From contig CM046307.1 of the NCBI GenBank assembly GCA_025267735.1, positions 49,891,395 through 49,955,394 of the forward strand: a DNA stretch of 64,000 bases, in the 5' to 3' direction. How positions within the stretch are numbered: position 1 is the stretch's first letter; the number at the start of each line of letters is the position of its first letter. The stretch is from Mactra quadrangularis. Lineage: Eukaryota; Mollusca; Bivalvia; Venerida; Mactridae. The translations under genes were made by a program, and so were the position numbers. The notes under the pieces are model-generated. The model worked only from the letters and a program-made list of their open reading frames with translations. It was not told the origin of the DNA and did no database searches. This document shows positions 1 through 9,691 of the stretch, one piece after another.

Positions 1-888
1 TAAAACGAGTAAATAAGGTCTCGCTAAAAATTAATTAGCGCATATACAGCGTGTATGTTAGTTTTAATTAATAAAAACTGATAAAAAAGTTCGTGCAATT
101 TCGGTAAAAAATAAGTCTAAATTAAGGATAAAAATGTTAGAACAGTAGCCTGTTCAATTACACAAAACGTTACAGAACGTTCCGTAACGATACATTAGGA
201 ACTCCTCGGCCATTTACTGCGATTAATCTTGGACATATTTAGACGCTATTTTAAAACTACCGGTATTGAAGTAAACAAATGTATGATCGTTTAGGCAATT
301 AGTGATGTTTCGTTTTTAGTCTGTTAATTTTGAAACATCACTCATTAACGATCGCATATTTGTGTATTAGATGAGATTATTTGCAGTGAATGGCCGAGGA
401 GTTCCGAATGTATCGTTACGGAACGTTCTGTAACGTTTTGTGTAATTGAACAGGCTACAGAATATACACACATATACAACGGCAGAAAAAAATCTTACTG
501 GAGGACCCGGTGACATCGAACCTTTCTCACTTACATGTAACCACATTAAAGAAATAATCAACTCATCTACTACTACTAACCTATATCGTAATCATGTTCA
601 CAAATGTAAAAATAACGCACAACAAATATGTAGTTGGAAATTTAATTTGCAGTAATTACTAACTACGTATACATGACACATGAATGGACCGTGTGTTCGG
701 GTTATATACTTAACCATGGGAGATAACAAATTTAAAAACAAAAACGAAACAAGGGGAAGTAATAACGTCGTACTTGGACGAAGGTCGGCCGGGTCGAACA
801 CTTGGCTCTCTCGAATAATTTTTCACGTCCCCTCTAGTTCGAGCCAGCGAACTTTTACTGTATCTATGATATCTTCATTTGTCTTTAG
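1..888 (+). other. Presumed SMC2 intron upstream of the first visible exon
   Basis: AT-rich non-coding sequence ending in the acceptor at 887-888. It contains the foldback element at 145-458. I found no other SMC2 exon here, so the preceding exon lies outside the window. Confidence 0.6.
145..458. mobile_element. Foldback/TIR element, 85-bp arms (family F1, copy 1)
   Basis: Bases 145-229 and 374-458 are near-perfect reverse complements (outer ends GTAGCCTGTTC / GAACAGGCTAC), and a second stem lies inside (283-313 with 330-355), so almost the whole 314 bp folds. No ORF. The inner part (CTCGGCCAT, GACATATTTAGACG, GAAGTAAACAAAT, ATGATCGTTTAGGC) recurs at 54165-54538. Confidence 0.85.
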
Positions 889-1082
889 TTCAATATGAGG
901 AAACAGCTCTTAAAACAGATGAAGTAAAGAAAAAGAATTCACAGAAGGTTAAGGATTTAGAAAATAAAATTAAGAATGCTAAACAGCTGAGAGAGAAAGA
1001 ATTAAAAGATGCAGAACAGGGAGTGACTCAGGCTAAAAAGAAAATGGAAGATTCCAGCAAAAAAATGAAACAAAAATATCAG
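889..1082 (+). CDS. SMC2: SMC2 exon a (coiled coil)
   Basis: Acceptor tctttag at 882-888, donor GTATAG at 1083. The first codon is split with an exon outside the window. It encodes a lysine- and glutamate-rich helix from VQYEETALK to KKMKQKYQ, corresponding to the returning coiled-coil strand of SMC2. The start is the least certain of the eight because this coil is weakly conserved. Confidence 0.88.
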
Positions 1083-4000
1083 GTATAGTATGACCATATC
1101 ACTAAATAGGGACTTACCTTTTTGTCAATTCGGTACGATATAGTCTTTCTGTGTTGGTGCGCCTTAAAACCCAAACAAACAAACAAACAATTTTTTGTCT
1201 AGGTGATGGAAACCACATTACTTTAAACTCTCACTGATAGAAAGTCATATGTTAGTCTTGATATGTGCTGTAGTTGATGTTTTTTTTAAGATGGGAGTGT
1301 AGTAGCCACCTTCAGATGCATCTCAAGACAATTGTTTGATGAATTGCCCACTTCATAATGACTGGCTAAAAAAGAGGATGAAATTAAAACTGATTTACAA
1401 TACTTAATATCTTAGACAATTATGGGGTCCAGTTTAAAAATTACAGAGCCAGTCCAGCTAGCTGATTAGGTTGCTCATTAGTTACTGAATGAGAGTCCTA
1501 GGTTTGATTCTCAGGCAGTGTATACTTTCATAAAGCTTGGTTATGAAATAATTTCTACAGCCATTCTCCCTCCCACCACTGATTGTAAATCATGAAGAGT
1601 AGTTCAACCAGTTGTCAGTCACTGACGAAAGTATGCACCTAGTAACTGGTTAATAGCTAAATTCAGAGATGAAGCCTTTCCATAATCTGATATGACCTAT
1701 GTTAGCAGGAGAGGGCATGGCCAAGCAATAATGAAGTTGCACTTGTAATCAATGGATTGCAGGTTCACATTGGTTTGAACCCATCCAAACCCATCTGTAG
1801 ATTTTTTTAGCAAGAAACTTGATTCTACTGGCACAATAAAACGATACCAGGAAGTGATCTTGAGAGTGATTTATAACTTTAAGAACTTTCACAATCCAGC
1901 TAAAATAAATTAGTGCAATGTGTTGTTGTGACGTTAAACCCAACCAAATGAAGAAGGCTAACAATTATTAAAAAATTGAGATATTGTAGTGAAATTAAGA
2001 TATTGTAGTGAACAATCTTTTTTACAACAGGAAGTAGATAGTATAAAACTGGAGATTGAAGAGCTTAAAAAAGAAATCAAATCATATGAAGAACAACTAG
2101 TTACAGTTGAAGAAACAATTAAACAATATGAAACACAACTTGAAGAACTTGGTGAGAAAACTACGGAAGCTAAGGTAAGTTATCCATGTCTTAGATACTA
2201 CATATGATGTATTAAATCTCATGTATCAATGTACCTGTACTTTACCTTTTATTGTCATGTGGCAGTAGTTAGCTCATTTTATTCTAAATCTCGCTATCTG
2301 GATTTGATTCTAAGTTGCAACATTTTATGGCCTTCTATTATATATTAATATGCAAACTTGATAAGAAAGTGAAGTATGAAGAGTTTGTCAACAATGCAAT
2401 GTTTAATAGAAATACAATTTTGTACTTTAATCATTTTTAGCCAGATTTTTCAACCAAAAATTTGGCTAATAGTTTTGTGAAACACGGGTGGGTGGGTGGG
2501 CGGGCCCCGGTGTCGTTAACAATTGCGTTAATATTTTCAATTTAGCATATATCTCTGCCATTTATTGTCAGATCTTTATGAAACTTCAAAGTATACTACA
2601 ATGATAACATACCATGTGATGAACAGAATTAGACAGTAACCACAACTCTACCTGGCTTTACTATGGATTATTTCCCTTTGTATTTTTTTTTGTGTTAAAG
2701 ATTTTAAATCCAGGTTTAATGTGGTTTCCACATTACATTTCTTGTTCAGAATGTTGTGAAAGAAGCTCAAGAAGAAGTAAACAAACAGAAAGCATTATTA
2801 AAGGCCTGTGACAAAGATATAAGTGCTAAAGTTGGTGAACAGAAAGCTTTACAAAAAGAACATCACAATGCTGAAATCAGTGTTAAAGAAATGGAAAATA
2901 AGACGACTAAATTCCAGAAAGATTCTAAAGATGCTGCAAACATGGTATGTATGCATTCTAGTACCACTATATTTCTTTATTGTGGTGATTATTCAAGAAC
3001 CTAAAAAAGGCGTGGATACAGGAAAAATGGCTTGGCTCATTATAGGGTTGATGTTTCAATTTCGCACAAAATAGAAAAAAGGGCAGAGAGGAAAGTGACA
3101 GGTTGCAATGCCCTGCTAATCTGCTTTAGAATATTCACAATATATAATGCACTGTGTATCAACTTGCAATCTAGAATATTTCCATTGGGAAAAAAACATA
3201 GAAACCTTAGATCAAGCCCCTTCCCCAAGTACTGAAAAAAACTCTAAATAGTCTCAGGCTAGTGGGTTAATGGGCAGACTGGTTACATTGTGCTGACATA
3301 ATGAATACAGGGCTAGATGTTAAAGTTAGTCAGAATGCCCCTGAAAACTATAGTTGGATTCAGGCAACTTGTTTTTGCTAGTAACTATTTGATTGGGGCA
3401 ACTGAAATATATAGATGGTTGTCTAATCGAGCAACCTATTTCAAAAATTAATGCTGAGCCCTGCAAATATTTAATATTTCAGGTTGAGAATATGCTACAA
3501 AATTATGATTGGATTCATGATGAAAAGAAGTATTTTGGTAAACCAAATACTGCCTATGATTTTAAAGTGAATGATCCTAAAGAATGTGAGAGACGTATCC
3601 AGAAGTTGACAGAAACTAAAGATAAACTAGCTAAGAGTGTAAATATGAGAGCTATGAACATGTTGGGGAAAGCTGAAGAACAGGTATTATAATTATTTAC
3701 ATTGTTTTCATGTTTGTATTTTCCATGCATTATGTTAGTATTTTTTCATGCATTCCTTAAAGGTTACGAATGTTGTGATTGTATTGGTAATTATTATACC
3801 CCTGCTTCGAAGAAGAGGGGGGTATACTGTTTTACCCTTGTCCGTGCGTCCGTCCGTTACAAAATTTCCGTCGCAGTTTTCTCAGCAACTATAACATGCA
3901 GCAGCCTAATACTTTGCATATTGCTTCATCCCATAGTCCCATGTGGTGTAAAGCGATTTCATGCTCCTTGCTCATCTACTTCCTGTTTGTCGCATATTTT

Positions 4001-6843
4001 TAGATTTTTGCAGGGGTTTCACTAGTGAGCATTAGCTCACAGATTTACTTGTTTATTATAAATTAAACCTGCTGATTTAAATACTTGATATTTGAGCTAT
4101 TATCTCAACCCATAACTACCAATATCTGTTTTAATGAATTGTGAGTACAGGTATACTATAATGAGTATACTTGGTTTGGTTCTGTAAAAGTTTGATCATC
4201 ACAAGACCTACTGTCTTTTAATAAACTGTTGAGTATCACAGTGACTGACAAAGACATTTTACTTTGGTGTTAGTGTAAATGCAACAATTATGTGTTTTTG
4301 TAGTATGCAGATTTAGTGAAGAAAAGAAAGATTGTATTAAATGATAAAGCTAAAATATCTGCTGTTATTGTTGAACTGGATCAGAAGAAGAATGAAGCAT
4401 TAAAGAAAGCTTGGGAACAAGTTAATAAGGTATGTTGTCTAGTCAGGAGTTGAACATTTTGGGCCTGATCTGTAAGGAAATGGCTTGCGCTTTTTTAAAG
4501 CGATTCTTTTGAGCATAGGAGTACTATGGAGCGGTTTTACTTCAAGCTACCAATCTAAGATGGCAACTTCTACTAACAGAAGCTCAGAATTAAAAGAAAT
4601 TGTGAAATATACCAATTAATTATCATCATGTTTTTTTAAATTTAACGTCCATGACAAAATCTATGCATTAGATAAATAAAACAGTATTCTTGAAAACCTG
4701 TTTCAAATTGAGCTCAGGGAAATTACTTATTTCATATAGCTTGGCTAGATTATGAGTTTCCCATTACTCAAGGGATAAATTGGGCTAGTGCTTGACAAAA
4801 TATAAGTCAATGTCAAGTGTAAAGGTAATAAGAGAAAGAAGTTGGATAATTCTTCAAATTTAGTAAACTGAAATAATTACTTTATTGTGAAGGTAATTAT
4901 AGATGGCATTGTACAAGAGTGTTGTATGTTTACAGGATTTTGGAAGTATATATTCTACATTGTTACCTGGGGCTAAGGCTAAACTAGCACCACCTGAGGG
5001 TATGACAGTGTTAGATGGATTAGAAGTGAAAGTAGGATTTGGTGATGTATGGAAAGATTCATTATCTGAATTATCTGGTGGACAGAGGTAAACAGTTGTT
5101 ACAATTGATTTAGGTTGACTTCTTACAATGTGTGTTTTTGTAATTTCAAATGTGGCCAGTTTTATAAGAATATTGCTAGCACGTGCTTCAACCCTGGTAC
5201 CCTTTATCTGATATCGCATACTTATTACATTTGGTTTAAGTAGGGTACCAGAAGACAGATACCTGGGTAGTTCTATTCTTAGGAAACTGATCAGGGACTT
5301 CATTATAACCAATGACAGGGTTTGATGCTTACAGTGTCCTCAGATTCTGATGATCCCAAAAAACTTGGGAGGTACCCCAGTGATTCTCACCTAGGGATTC
5401 CATCATGATCCCCTCGAAATTGAAGCAGTTGTTTATCACAATTAGGGGCTTCAAATTTGTATAAAAAATTTTCGTCTTTAATTGGGGAATCACTTATGTT
5501 AAGGAGGAATCACTAAGTGACTGAATAGGGATACCTTTGGGATTTCTAGTAAGATCAGTTAGTATCAAACCCTGAGTGTTGAAATGAAATAACCTCAGTT
5601 ATTCTGAATTCAGCCTGACATTGCAGACATAGTCTACTTACCATAATTCATCATCATTCAAGTCATGACTGTACTTTTAACATTTGCACATTAAATAGAA
5701 AATGTATTGTATAATATATGTATGGCTTATAAGTAAGTATTTAATAGCAAATGGACCAAGTCAACCCAAATCATGTATTGTTTATGCAATTTTAATGAAT
5801 ACATGTATAATTGTCTTATGTCTTTAGATCTCAGATAGTGATATCATTGATATTGGCTATGTTGTTGTTTAACATAGTTTATACAAAATTATATAATTAT
5901 GTTATATTTCAGGTCTCTGATAGCGTTATCATTGATATTGGCTATGTTATTATTTAAACCTGCACCTATATATATTCTGGATGAAGTAGATGCTGCCCTT
6001 GATTTATCTCATACACAAAATATTGGTCAGATGATTAGATCCCATTTCAAACATTCACAGGTTAGTACTTTAAGTGTCAATAAAAATTCTCAGAGGAATA
6101 TATTGCTTCAGTTGTTTAAATTTGAAGACCTGAATGTTCTTTTGAAAATGTTACTCTGTCAGTGGATTTTATCTTGATGTAATGATAATGCAGGAGAAAG
6201 TTTTCCAATTTCATTTTTTTGCTATTTTCCTCCCGAAATGGGTCCTGTCACCTTCCTCTTATAAGTAAAAGTGAATAGTGTTTGTCCACCTTTTACCCAG
6301 TTTCGTGCTCAAAACTCCCAAAATCCCTAAAGAATGTTGAACTATAATTCACATAGAAAGGAAAAGTATTCGGAATTTCTTCACAACACAGTTAATGTTT
6401 AGTTTCTACTTCAAATAATTTACTGGATTGTCTAATTGATTTTGTAACGCCTACAATTTGAAAAATTTATTCCTTTTTTACTGGCAATGAAGTGGGTCCA
6501 TTTTCCCCAAATGAGTGATAACGGGGCTCATTTTCCCCAAGAAAAGGGCTGAGGCCTGTTCTCCAAAAAAGGTGTTTTGGCCCAACTCTAAAATTCACCT
6601 GTAGTAATGTATTATTGTTTGTTATTATTTCAGTTCATTGTTGTATCACTGAAGGATGGTATGTTCAATAATGCCAATGTTTTATTCAAGACAAAGTTTG
6701 TTGATGGTGTATCCACGGTAACACGTTATGTACAACATTCTAATAGAAGTGGTGAAAGTAAGGAGAATAATCAATCAACTAATAATAAGAAGAAACAAGC
6801 TGCTGGAAGTAAAAGGCCGAGAATGATTGATATCTCTGATTAA
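889..6843 (+). CDS. SMC2: SMC2, structural maintenance of chromosomes protein 2 (C-terminal part, 8 exons)
   Basis: SMC2 is a core ATPase subunit of condensin; it pairs with SMC4 and compacts mitotic chromosomes in the nucleus. Exons read 889-1082, 2031-2174, 2750-2944, 3483-3683, 4304-4429, 4936-5087, 5913-6060 and 6634-6843, all with AG/GT borders and compatible phases, giving about 455 residues of a family usually near 1200. The first exons are charged heptad-rich coiled coil. Exon 6 ends with the ABC signature LSGGQ (5071-5085), exon 7 has Walker [11 protein letters not shown] with the catalytic Glu at 5983-5985, and exon 8 holds the conserved [15 protein letters not shown] block. The lysine-rich tail ends in MIDISD. 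The signature and Walker B blocks match SMC2 rather than SMC1, 3 or 4. The N-terminal head, hinge and Walker A lie off the left edge. Introns carry SINEs and TIR elements listed separately. Confidence 0.96.
1090..1190 (+). repeat. 3' end of a tRNA-type SINE in an SMC2 intron
   Basis: Ends in GGTGCGCCTTAAAACCCAAA followed by a short CAAA microsatellite, the typical tail of a mollusc SINE. No tRNA head is visible; it probably is a 5'-truncated insertion. Confidence 0.55.
1453..1950 (+). mobile_element. SINE family D, interrupted by a SINE B
   Basis: tRNA-like head at about 1453-1518 (A box CTAGCTGATTAGG, B box GGTTTGATTCTC), body with CATTCTCCCTCCCACCACTG and CAGTCACTGACGAAAGTATG, then GATATGACCTATG. 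The expected 3' end (AATGTGTTGTTGTGACG, TTAAACCCAACCAAA) resumes at about 1915 after a 210-bp SINE B. Located in the intron between SMC2 exons a and b. Confidence 0.8.
1705..1914 (+). mobile_element. SINE family B nested in SINE D
   Basis: Head GGCATGGCCAAGCAAT..GGTTTGAACCC resembles a Leu/Ser-type tRNA. The body keeps AGCAAGAAACTTG, GTGATTTATAACTTTAAGAA and ends CAGCTAAAATAAAT, as in the copies at 22.1 and 33.9 kb. Confidence 0.75.
2031..2174 (+). CDS. SMC2: SMC2 exon b (coiled coil)
   Basis: Acceptor tttacaacag, donor GTAAGT; 48 whole codons, [15 protein letters not shown] to EKTTEAK. Heptad coiled coil in phase with its neighbours. Confidence 0.93.
2175..2749 (+). other. SMC2 intron b-c
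   Basis: Holds a GGGTGGGTGGGTGGGCGGG run at 2487-2505 and, after it, a stretch (GCCATTTATTGTCAGATC, ATGAAACTTCAAAG) that looks like an eroded bivalve 'GTCCG'-type repeat. Nothing coding. Confidence 0.45.
2750..2944 (+). CDS. SMC2: SMC2 exon c (coiled coil)
   Basis: Acceptor cttgttcag, donor GTATGT; 65 whole codons, [14 protein letters not shown] to DAANM. The KAQEEV-type stretch is a recognisable SMC2 coil segment. Confidence 0.94.
3483..3683 (+). CDS. SMC2: SMC2 exon d (YDW..NVNMRAMN block)
   Basis: Acceptor aatatttcag, donor GTATTA; 67 codons. It holds the diagnostic blocks [23 protein letters not shown] and [15 protein letters not shown], which are strongly conserved in SMC2 proteins near the junction of coil and C-terminal head. 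Confidence 0.96.
3796..4052 (+). repeat. Interspersed repeat with TATACCCC/GTCCGTCCG start
   Basis: TTATACCCCTGCTTCGAAG, then GTCCGTGCGTCCGTCCG and the end GAGCATTAGCTCACAGATTT. This unit type is, from general knowledge, very common in mollusc genomes. It has no ORF with recognisable protein similarity and sits in the SMC2 intron d-e. Confidence 0.65.
4304..4429 (+). CDS. SMC2: SMC2 exon e
   Basis: Acceptor tgtttttgtag, donor GTATGT; 42 codons, [15 protein letters not shown] to KKAWEQVNK, the family's VNDKxKI and LDQKKNxAL segment. Confidence 0.96.
4486..4600 (+). repeat. Dispersed repeat R3 in SMC2 intron e-f (copy 1)
   Basis: AAAGCGATTCTTTTGAGCAT, GAAATGG/GGAGCGG-like bases and CTAAGATGGCAACTTC align with 28683-28810 (AAAGCGATTCTTTCTAGCAT, CCAAGATGGCGACTTC). 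Both are on the + strand. Confidence 0.65.
4936..5087 (+). CDS. SMC2: SMC2 exon f (ABC signature LSGGQ)
   Basis: Acceptor gtttacag, donor GTAAAC; 50 codons plus two bases (AG), joined to G of the next exon to make Arg. It contains [23 protein letters not shown] and the ABC signature SELSGGQR, required for ATP-driven head engagement with SMC4. Confidence 0.98.
5316..5574. mobile_element. TIR element in SMC2 intron f-g
   Basis: CAGGGTTTGATGCT at 5316 is matched inverted by AGTATCAAACCCTG ending 5574. Inside, further inverted matches continue (GATCCCAAAAAACTTGGG with AAATCCCAAAGGTATCCC; CAGTGATTC with GAATCAC), so it is about 259 bp of imperfect palindrome without coding capacity. Confidence 0.65.
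5828..5871 (+). pseudogene. Diverged partial duplicate of the start of SMC2 exon g
   Basis: These 44 bases match 5913-5956 with about six substitutions and are preceded, like the true exon, by a T-rich tract and AG (TCTTTAG at 5821-5827). The copy keeps the reading [14 protein letters not shown] in place of [14 protein letters not shown], then diverges before the Walker B motif and has no matching donor. The 85-bp offset is not a multiple of three, so using this acceptor with read-through into the real exon would shift frame. Read as a local tandem duplication inside intron 6. Confidence 0.8.
5913..6060 (+). CDS. SMC2: SMC2 exon g (Walker B)
   Basis: Acceptor tatatttcag, donor GTTAGT; one base plus 49 codons. 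It contains [18 protein letters not shown], Walker [12 protein letters not shown] and the D-loop region [11 protein letters not shown]. The first 44 bases also exist as a diverged copy 85 bp upstream. Confidence 0.98.
6200..6600 (+). other. SMC2 intron g-h content
   Basis: Two related motifs, ATGGGTCCTGTCACC (6238) and GTGGGTCCATTTTCCCC (6491) with GGGGCTCATTTTCCCC (6523), suggest an eroded repeat. Nothing coding. Confidence 0.35.
6634..6843 (+). CDS. SMC2: SMC2 last exon h and stop
   Basis: Acceptor ttattatttcag; 69 codons and TAA at 6841-6843. [18 protein letters not shown] carries the end of the ATPase head, then [13 protein letters not shown], then a variable basic tail rich in N, S and K ([14 protein letters not shown]). 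Confidence 0.97.
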   Translation, partial: FIVVSLKDGMFNNANVLFKTKFVDGVSTVTRYVQHSNRSGESKENNQSTNNKKKQAAGSKRPRMIDISD

Positions 6844-7311
6844 AATGTATTGAAGTTAATGTCATGCTTTGGTTTTTGTGTGATTATATTTCTTCAACGG
6901 GTCATGGAAAAAAGTGTATTAACTTAGTATTTGGCTTAACTATTCAGAGAATAATAATGATAGTAAAATGACCTTTATAAACAAAGAGGAAATCATAAAG
7001 GTTTTATGTGTTCAATATAGTTCTTTTTAGAACTCCAATTTATGACTTTATCAAGCTTAACAAGATTTGTTTGTGTTGGATGCATCCATCCAGAACAAAA
7101 ATATTTTACACATTATTGCTGAAAAGTATGCTATAATCGTATCAATCTGTGCACACACCTTTGTGTTTCAACTTTGTTCTGCATGGTTACATCTGATACA
7201 TTGGAAGTTTTTCAGCTGTAAAAACCCGTCAGCTTGAGTTCCGAATCTTGTTTATTAGAATGTAGATGATCTCACCTTAAACATAAATTGAAATGCACAT
7301 GCCTTGGTTTG

Positions 7312-7317
7312 AATAAA
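7312..7317 (+). promoter_or_regulatory. Candidate poly(A) signal of SMC2
   Basis: AATAAA, about 470 bases after the SMC2 stop codon and before the first downstream TIR element at 7538. It is the best AATAAA in the expected range, giving a 3' UTR of about 0.5 kb. Confidence 0.6.
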
Positions 7318-7537
7318 GAATCCCTTTTCACATCTTTATCCTACTATCTTTTTCTCTAACTTAGACTCAAAAAGCTTTTACTGTCTGTCTATTCCTGTTT
7401 ATTTCTACTGTAGTTACTGTTGGTTGTCCAATGTTGAGGTTCTTGTCATGATCCGTCATTTGTCTTAATCAACATAATCATGTATCTTTCTCTCTTTGAT
7501 TTCTCTACTTTTATTATTGTTGTTATGTTTTATCTAT

Positions 7538-7698
7538 CTGTCAGTGGCACATACATTAACTGTGCTGATTTAAATACTAGTACTCATTTTGTTTGATAAT
7601 TCTTAAACATAAATTTAATACATTTCTAATGATTGTGAGTACATAACTATTGTAGTAAATATTTAAATCAGCAGAGTTAATGTATGAGCCATTGACAG
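7538..7698. mobile_element. Short palindromic TIR element
   Basis: CTGTCAGTGGCACATACATT at 7538 is matched inverted by AATGTATGAGCCATTGACAG ending 7698. The arms continue through GCTGATTTAAATA and GTGAGTACAT. A related stretch (CCTGCTGATTTAAATACTTG) occurs near 4067. Confidence 0.75.
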
Positions 7699-7766
7699 TT
7701 TAATGAAATTTAGCAATACTTGTCTATGGGATGTCCTCGCTGTACATTGTATATAATTCATGAAAC

Positions 7767-8140
7767 TACACTGCCCTCCAAAAGTTCCTTTACAGAACAA
7801 TTAATTTAAGTGCTAATTACTTCCAAGTTGAAGTTAAGGAATCATTATTGTTTAGTTTATTCATAATTCATGCTATGAAATTTCTATTGGTACTTTTCAT
7901 TTTTTGAGTTACTGCCGAAGTTATCTTTTTGCCTCCAAAACTGTGGTCAATTTATCTAAATGAACCAATATCAAGTAGGAGATATTTTTTGTACTTTCAT
8001 ATCTAACAGAAAAATGTACTGATTTCAATAAGCGAAATTAATTTCATTTAACAATAAATTGTTTTCATAACTTTTTGAAATTTCATTTAGTACAATATGT
8101 AAATTGTGAGTGTGTGAAGGAACTTTTGAAGAGTAGTGTA
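7767..8140. mobile_element. Non-autonomous mariner-like TIR element
   Basis: Left end TACACTGCCCTCCAAAAGTT and right end AACTTTTGAAGAGTAGTGTA are inverted repeats (about 24 bp), flanked by TA. The pattern TACACTGC..CAAAAGT is like Tc1/mariner termini. The interior is AT-rich and non-coding. Confidence 0.75.
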
Positions 8141-8345
8141 TTGCTGTACTATCTTATATTGTATTATAGTTGCTTAGATTTTTATTATTTTCTTACTTCA
8201 ACCTTATACATGTATTACTGTTTTATTAAGTGTTAAGAACTAAGACGGTCGCTGTGGAATGATAGTTTAAATTTGTATTTTATAACACTTATCTTTTCTG
8301 CTAAGGTGAAATGTGTGGTGTTAAAAATCATATTAAACTTTTCTT

Positions 8346-8668
8346 GTACATGCACAGTGCTTGCCAAAGTTAGAAGACAAAGAAATTTCTAAAGACTAAA
8401 ATTCTTGAATTTCATTGATTGTTTATTGTAGATCTGTAATTATTTTTATACTATTCAGCATATAATATCCCAAAACCTCTGGAACAATGACCTGTGTAAT
8501 TTTCTTAATTTTGTTTTTAGGCAATTTTAGTAATCTCAACTATAAATAAAATCATAAAAAAGAGGCAAAAAATATAGCAAACAGGTATTAAATTTTCGAT
8601 AAAAGCTATGTAATTAAGCTACAAATTGAAAATGTCTTCCAAAGTTTTGGTTGACACTGTACATGTAC
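8346..8668. mobile_element. Second mariner-like TIR element
   Basis: TGTACATGCACAGTGCTTGC pairs with the inverted right end GACACTGTACATGTACA; inside, CCAAAGTTAGAAGACA matches TGTCTTCCAAAGTTTTGG inverted. About 320 bp, AT-rich, non-coding. Confidence 0.7.
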
Positions 8669-9014
8669 AATTAGTACTGTTTTTGCACTGATTTTGTATC
8701 AATTAAAATGAAAGTAAAAAATAGATTTTTACCTTAAAGAAATGGTCTAGTTGTTTACATGCTGAGTTCTTGTCCTTAAAGTTTAGGATGATATTTGTCA
8801 TGACTACTTTCTTGTACTATTCAATAACTTTTTTTCCATTCATGTACATTTATATATTATGTAATAAAACATGGAATAATCACTTAGCTTATGTTATGTA
8901 TTTAGATATCATTTGGACATTTACCAGCAAGGGCTTGTATTATAAAGAGTCTAACGGTCAGTAGTTGTGTCATAACTGTAAAAAGTTTTAAAAATAGTGT
9001 GGTTTAAAGTCTGC

Positions 9015-9230
9015 CACTTATTTACACATGTTCAGTTGACTTAACAATTGTTGTTCATAAACCCCTGATCATTGAAACCACCTTCAGGCAGGTGACCCCT
9101 TACAGTACCCATTTACACCTTGATGTAGTGCAACAACTGTAGGCAAATTTGCTCAAGGAAATCAGCAGCACCCCTAGTGGAGTTGGAACCCAGGTTAATC
9201 AAACAATGCCAATGTATCATATGCCTTCTT
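9015..9230 (-). mobile_element. SINE family C
   Basis: Begins with the inverted 3' end (ACATGTTCAGTTGACTTAAC), then CATTGAAACCACCTTCAGGC, ACAGTACCCATTTACACCTT, AACAACTGTAGGCAAATTTG and a poorly kept tRNA head at the right (GTTGGAACCCAGG). Same layout as 25.7, 29.7 and 35.3 kb. Confidence 0.75.
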
Positions 9231-9353
9231 ATAAAAGCGAAGCAAAAATAAGAACTATTATGGTCATGAATAAAGTACAGTCAATGGTCTGGTCTGTACG
9301 GTAAAACCCGTATCCAGTACTCGGACAGTCATGGACTGATTGACTTCGATTTA

Positions 9354-9691
9354 TTAAACGAAACGGCTTGAACCATTGTGATGAGACTTAATGCAATAAA
9401 ACTTAACTTCTATCTAGCATGAAAAACATGGTTACCGAAATTACTCCCTGCAATCGGTGGTGCAATAATCCTAACTTGAAAAATAGCTGTTTCATCTAGT
9501 TCTAATGTTGTTGAAAAACTCAGTCATACGGGGAATGTCATCGTTCGCTAAATTTAGAAGGATAACATAAAAATGATGAGCTTTTTAATTACAAAGTTAG
9601 ATTAAAACGTGTCTCATACGAAGTGTTGATCTAGCGTGGGTCGCAAAAATGTATGACATCTCGTCACAATGGTTCAAGCGGTTTCGTTTAA
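9354..9691. mobile_element. TIR element (34-bp ends)
   Basis: TTAAACGAAACGGCTTGAAC.. at 9354-9387 is the inverted complement of 9658-9691 with three mismatches. 338 bp in total; no ORF. Confidence 0.8.

Noticed and set aside
4860..5312. 150-codon ORF on the minus strand
   Set aside because: It is antisense to SMC2 exon f and its flanking introns; the sense strand has the conserved protein with proper splice sites.
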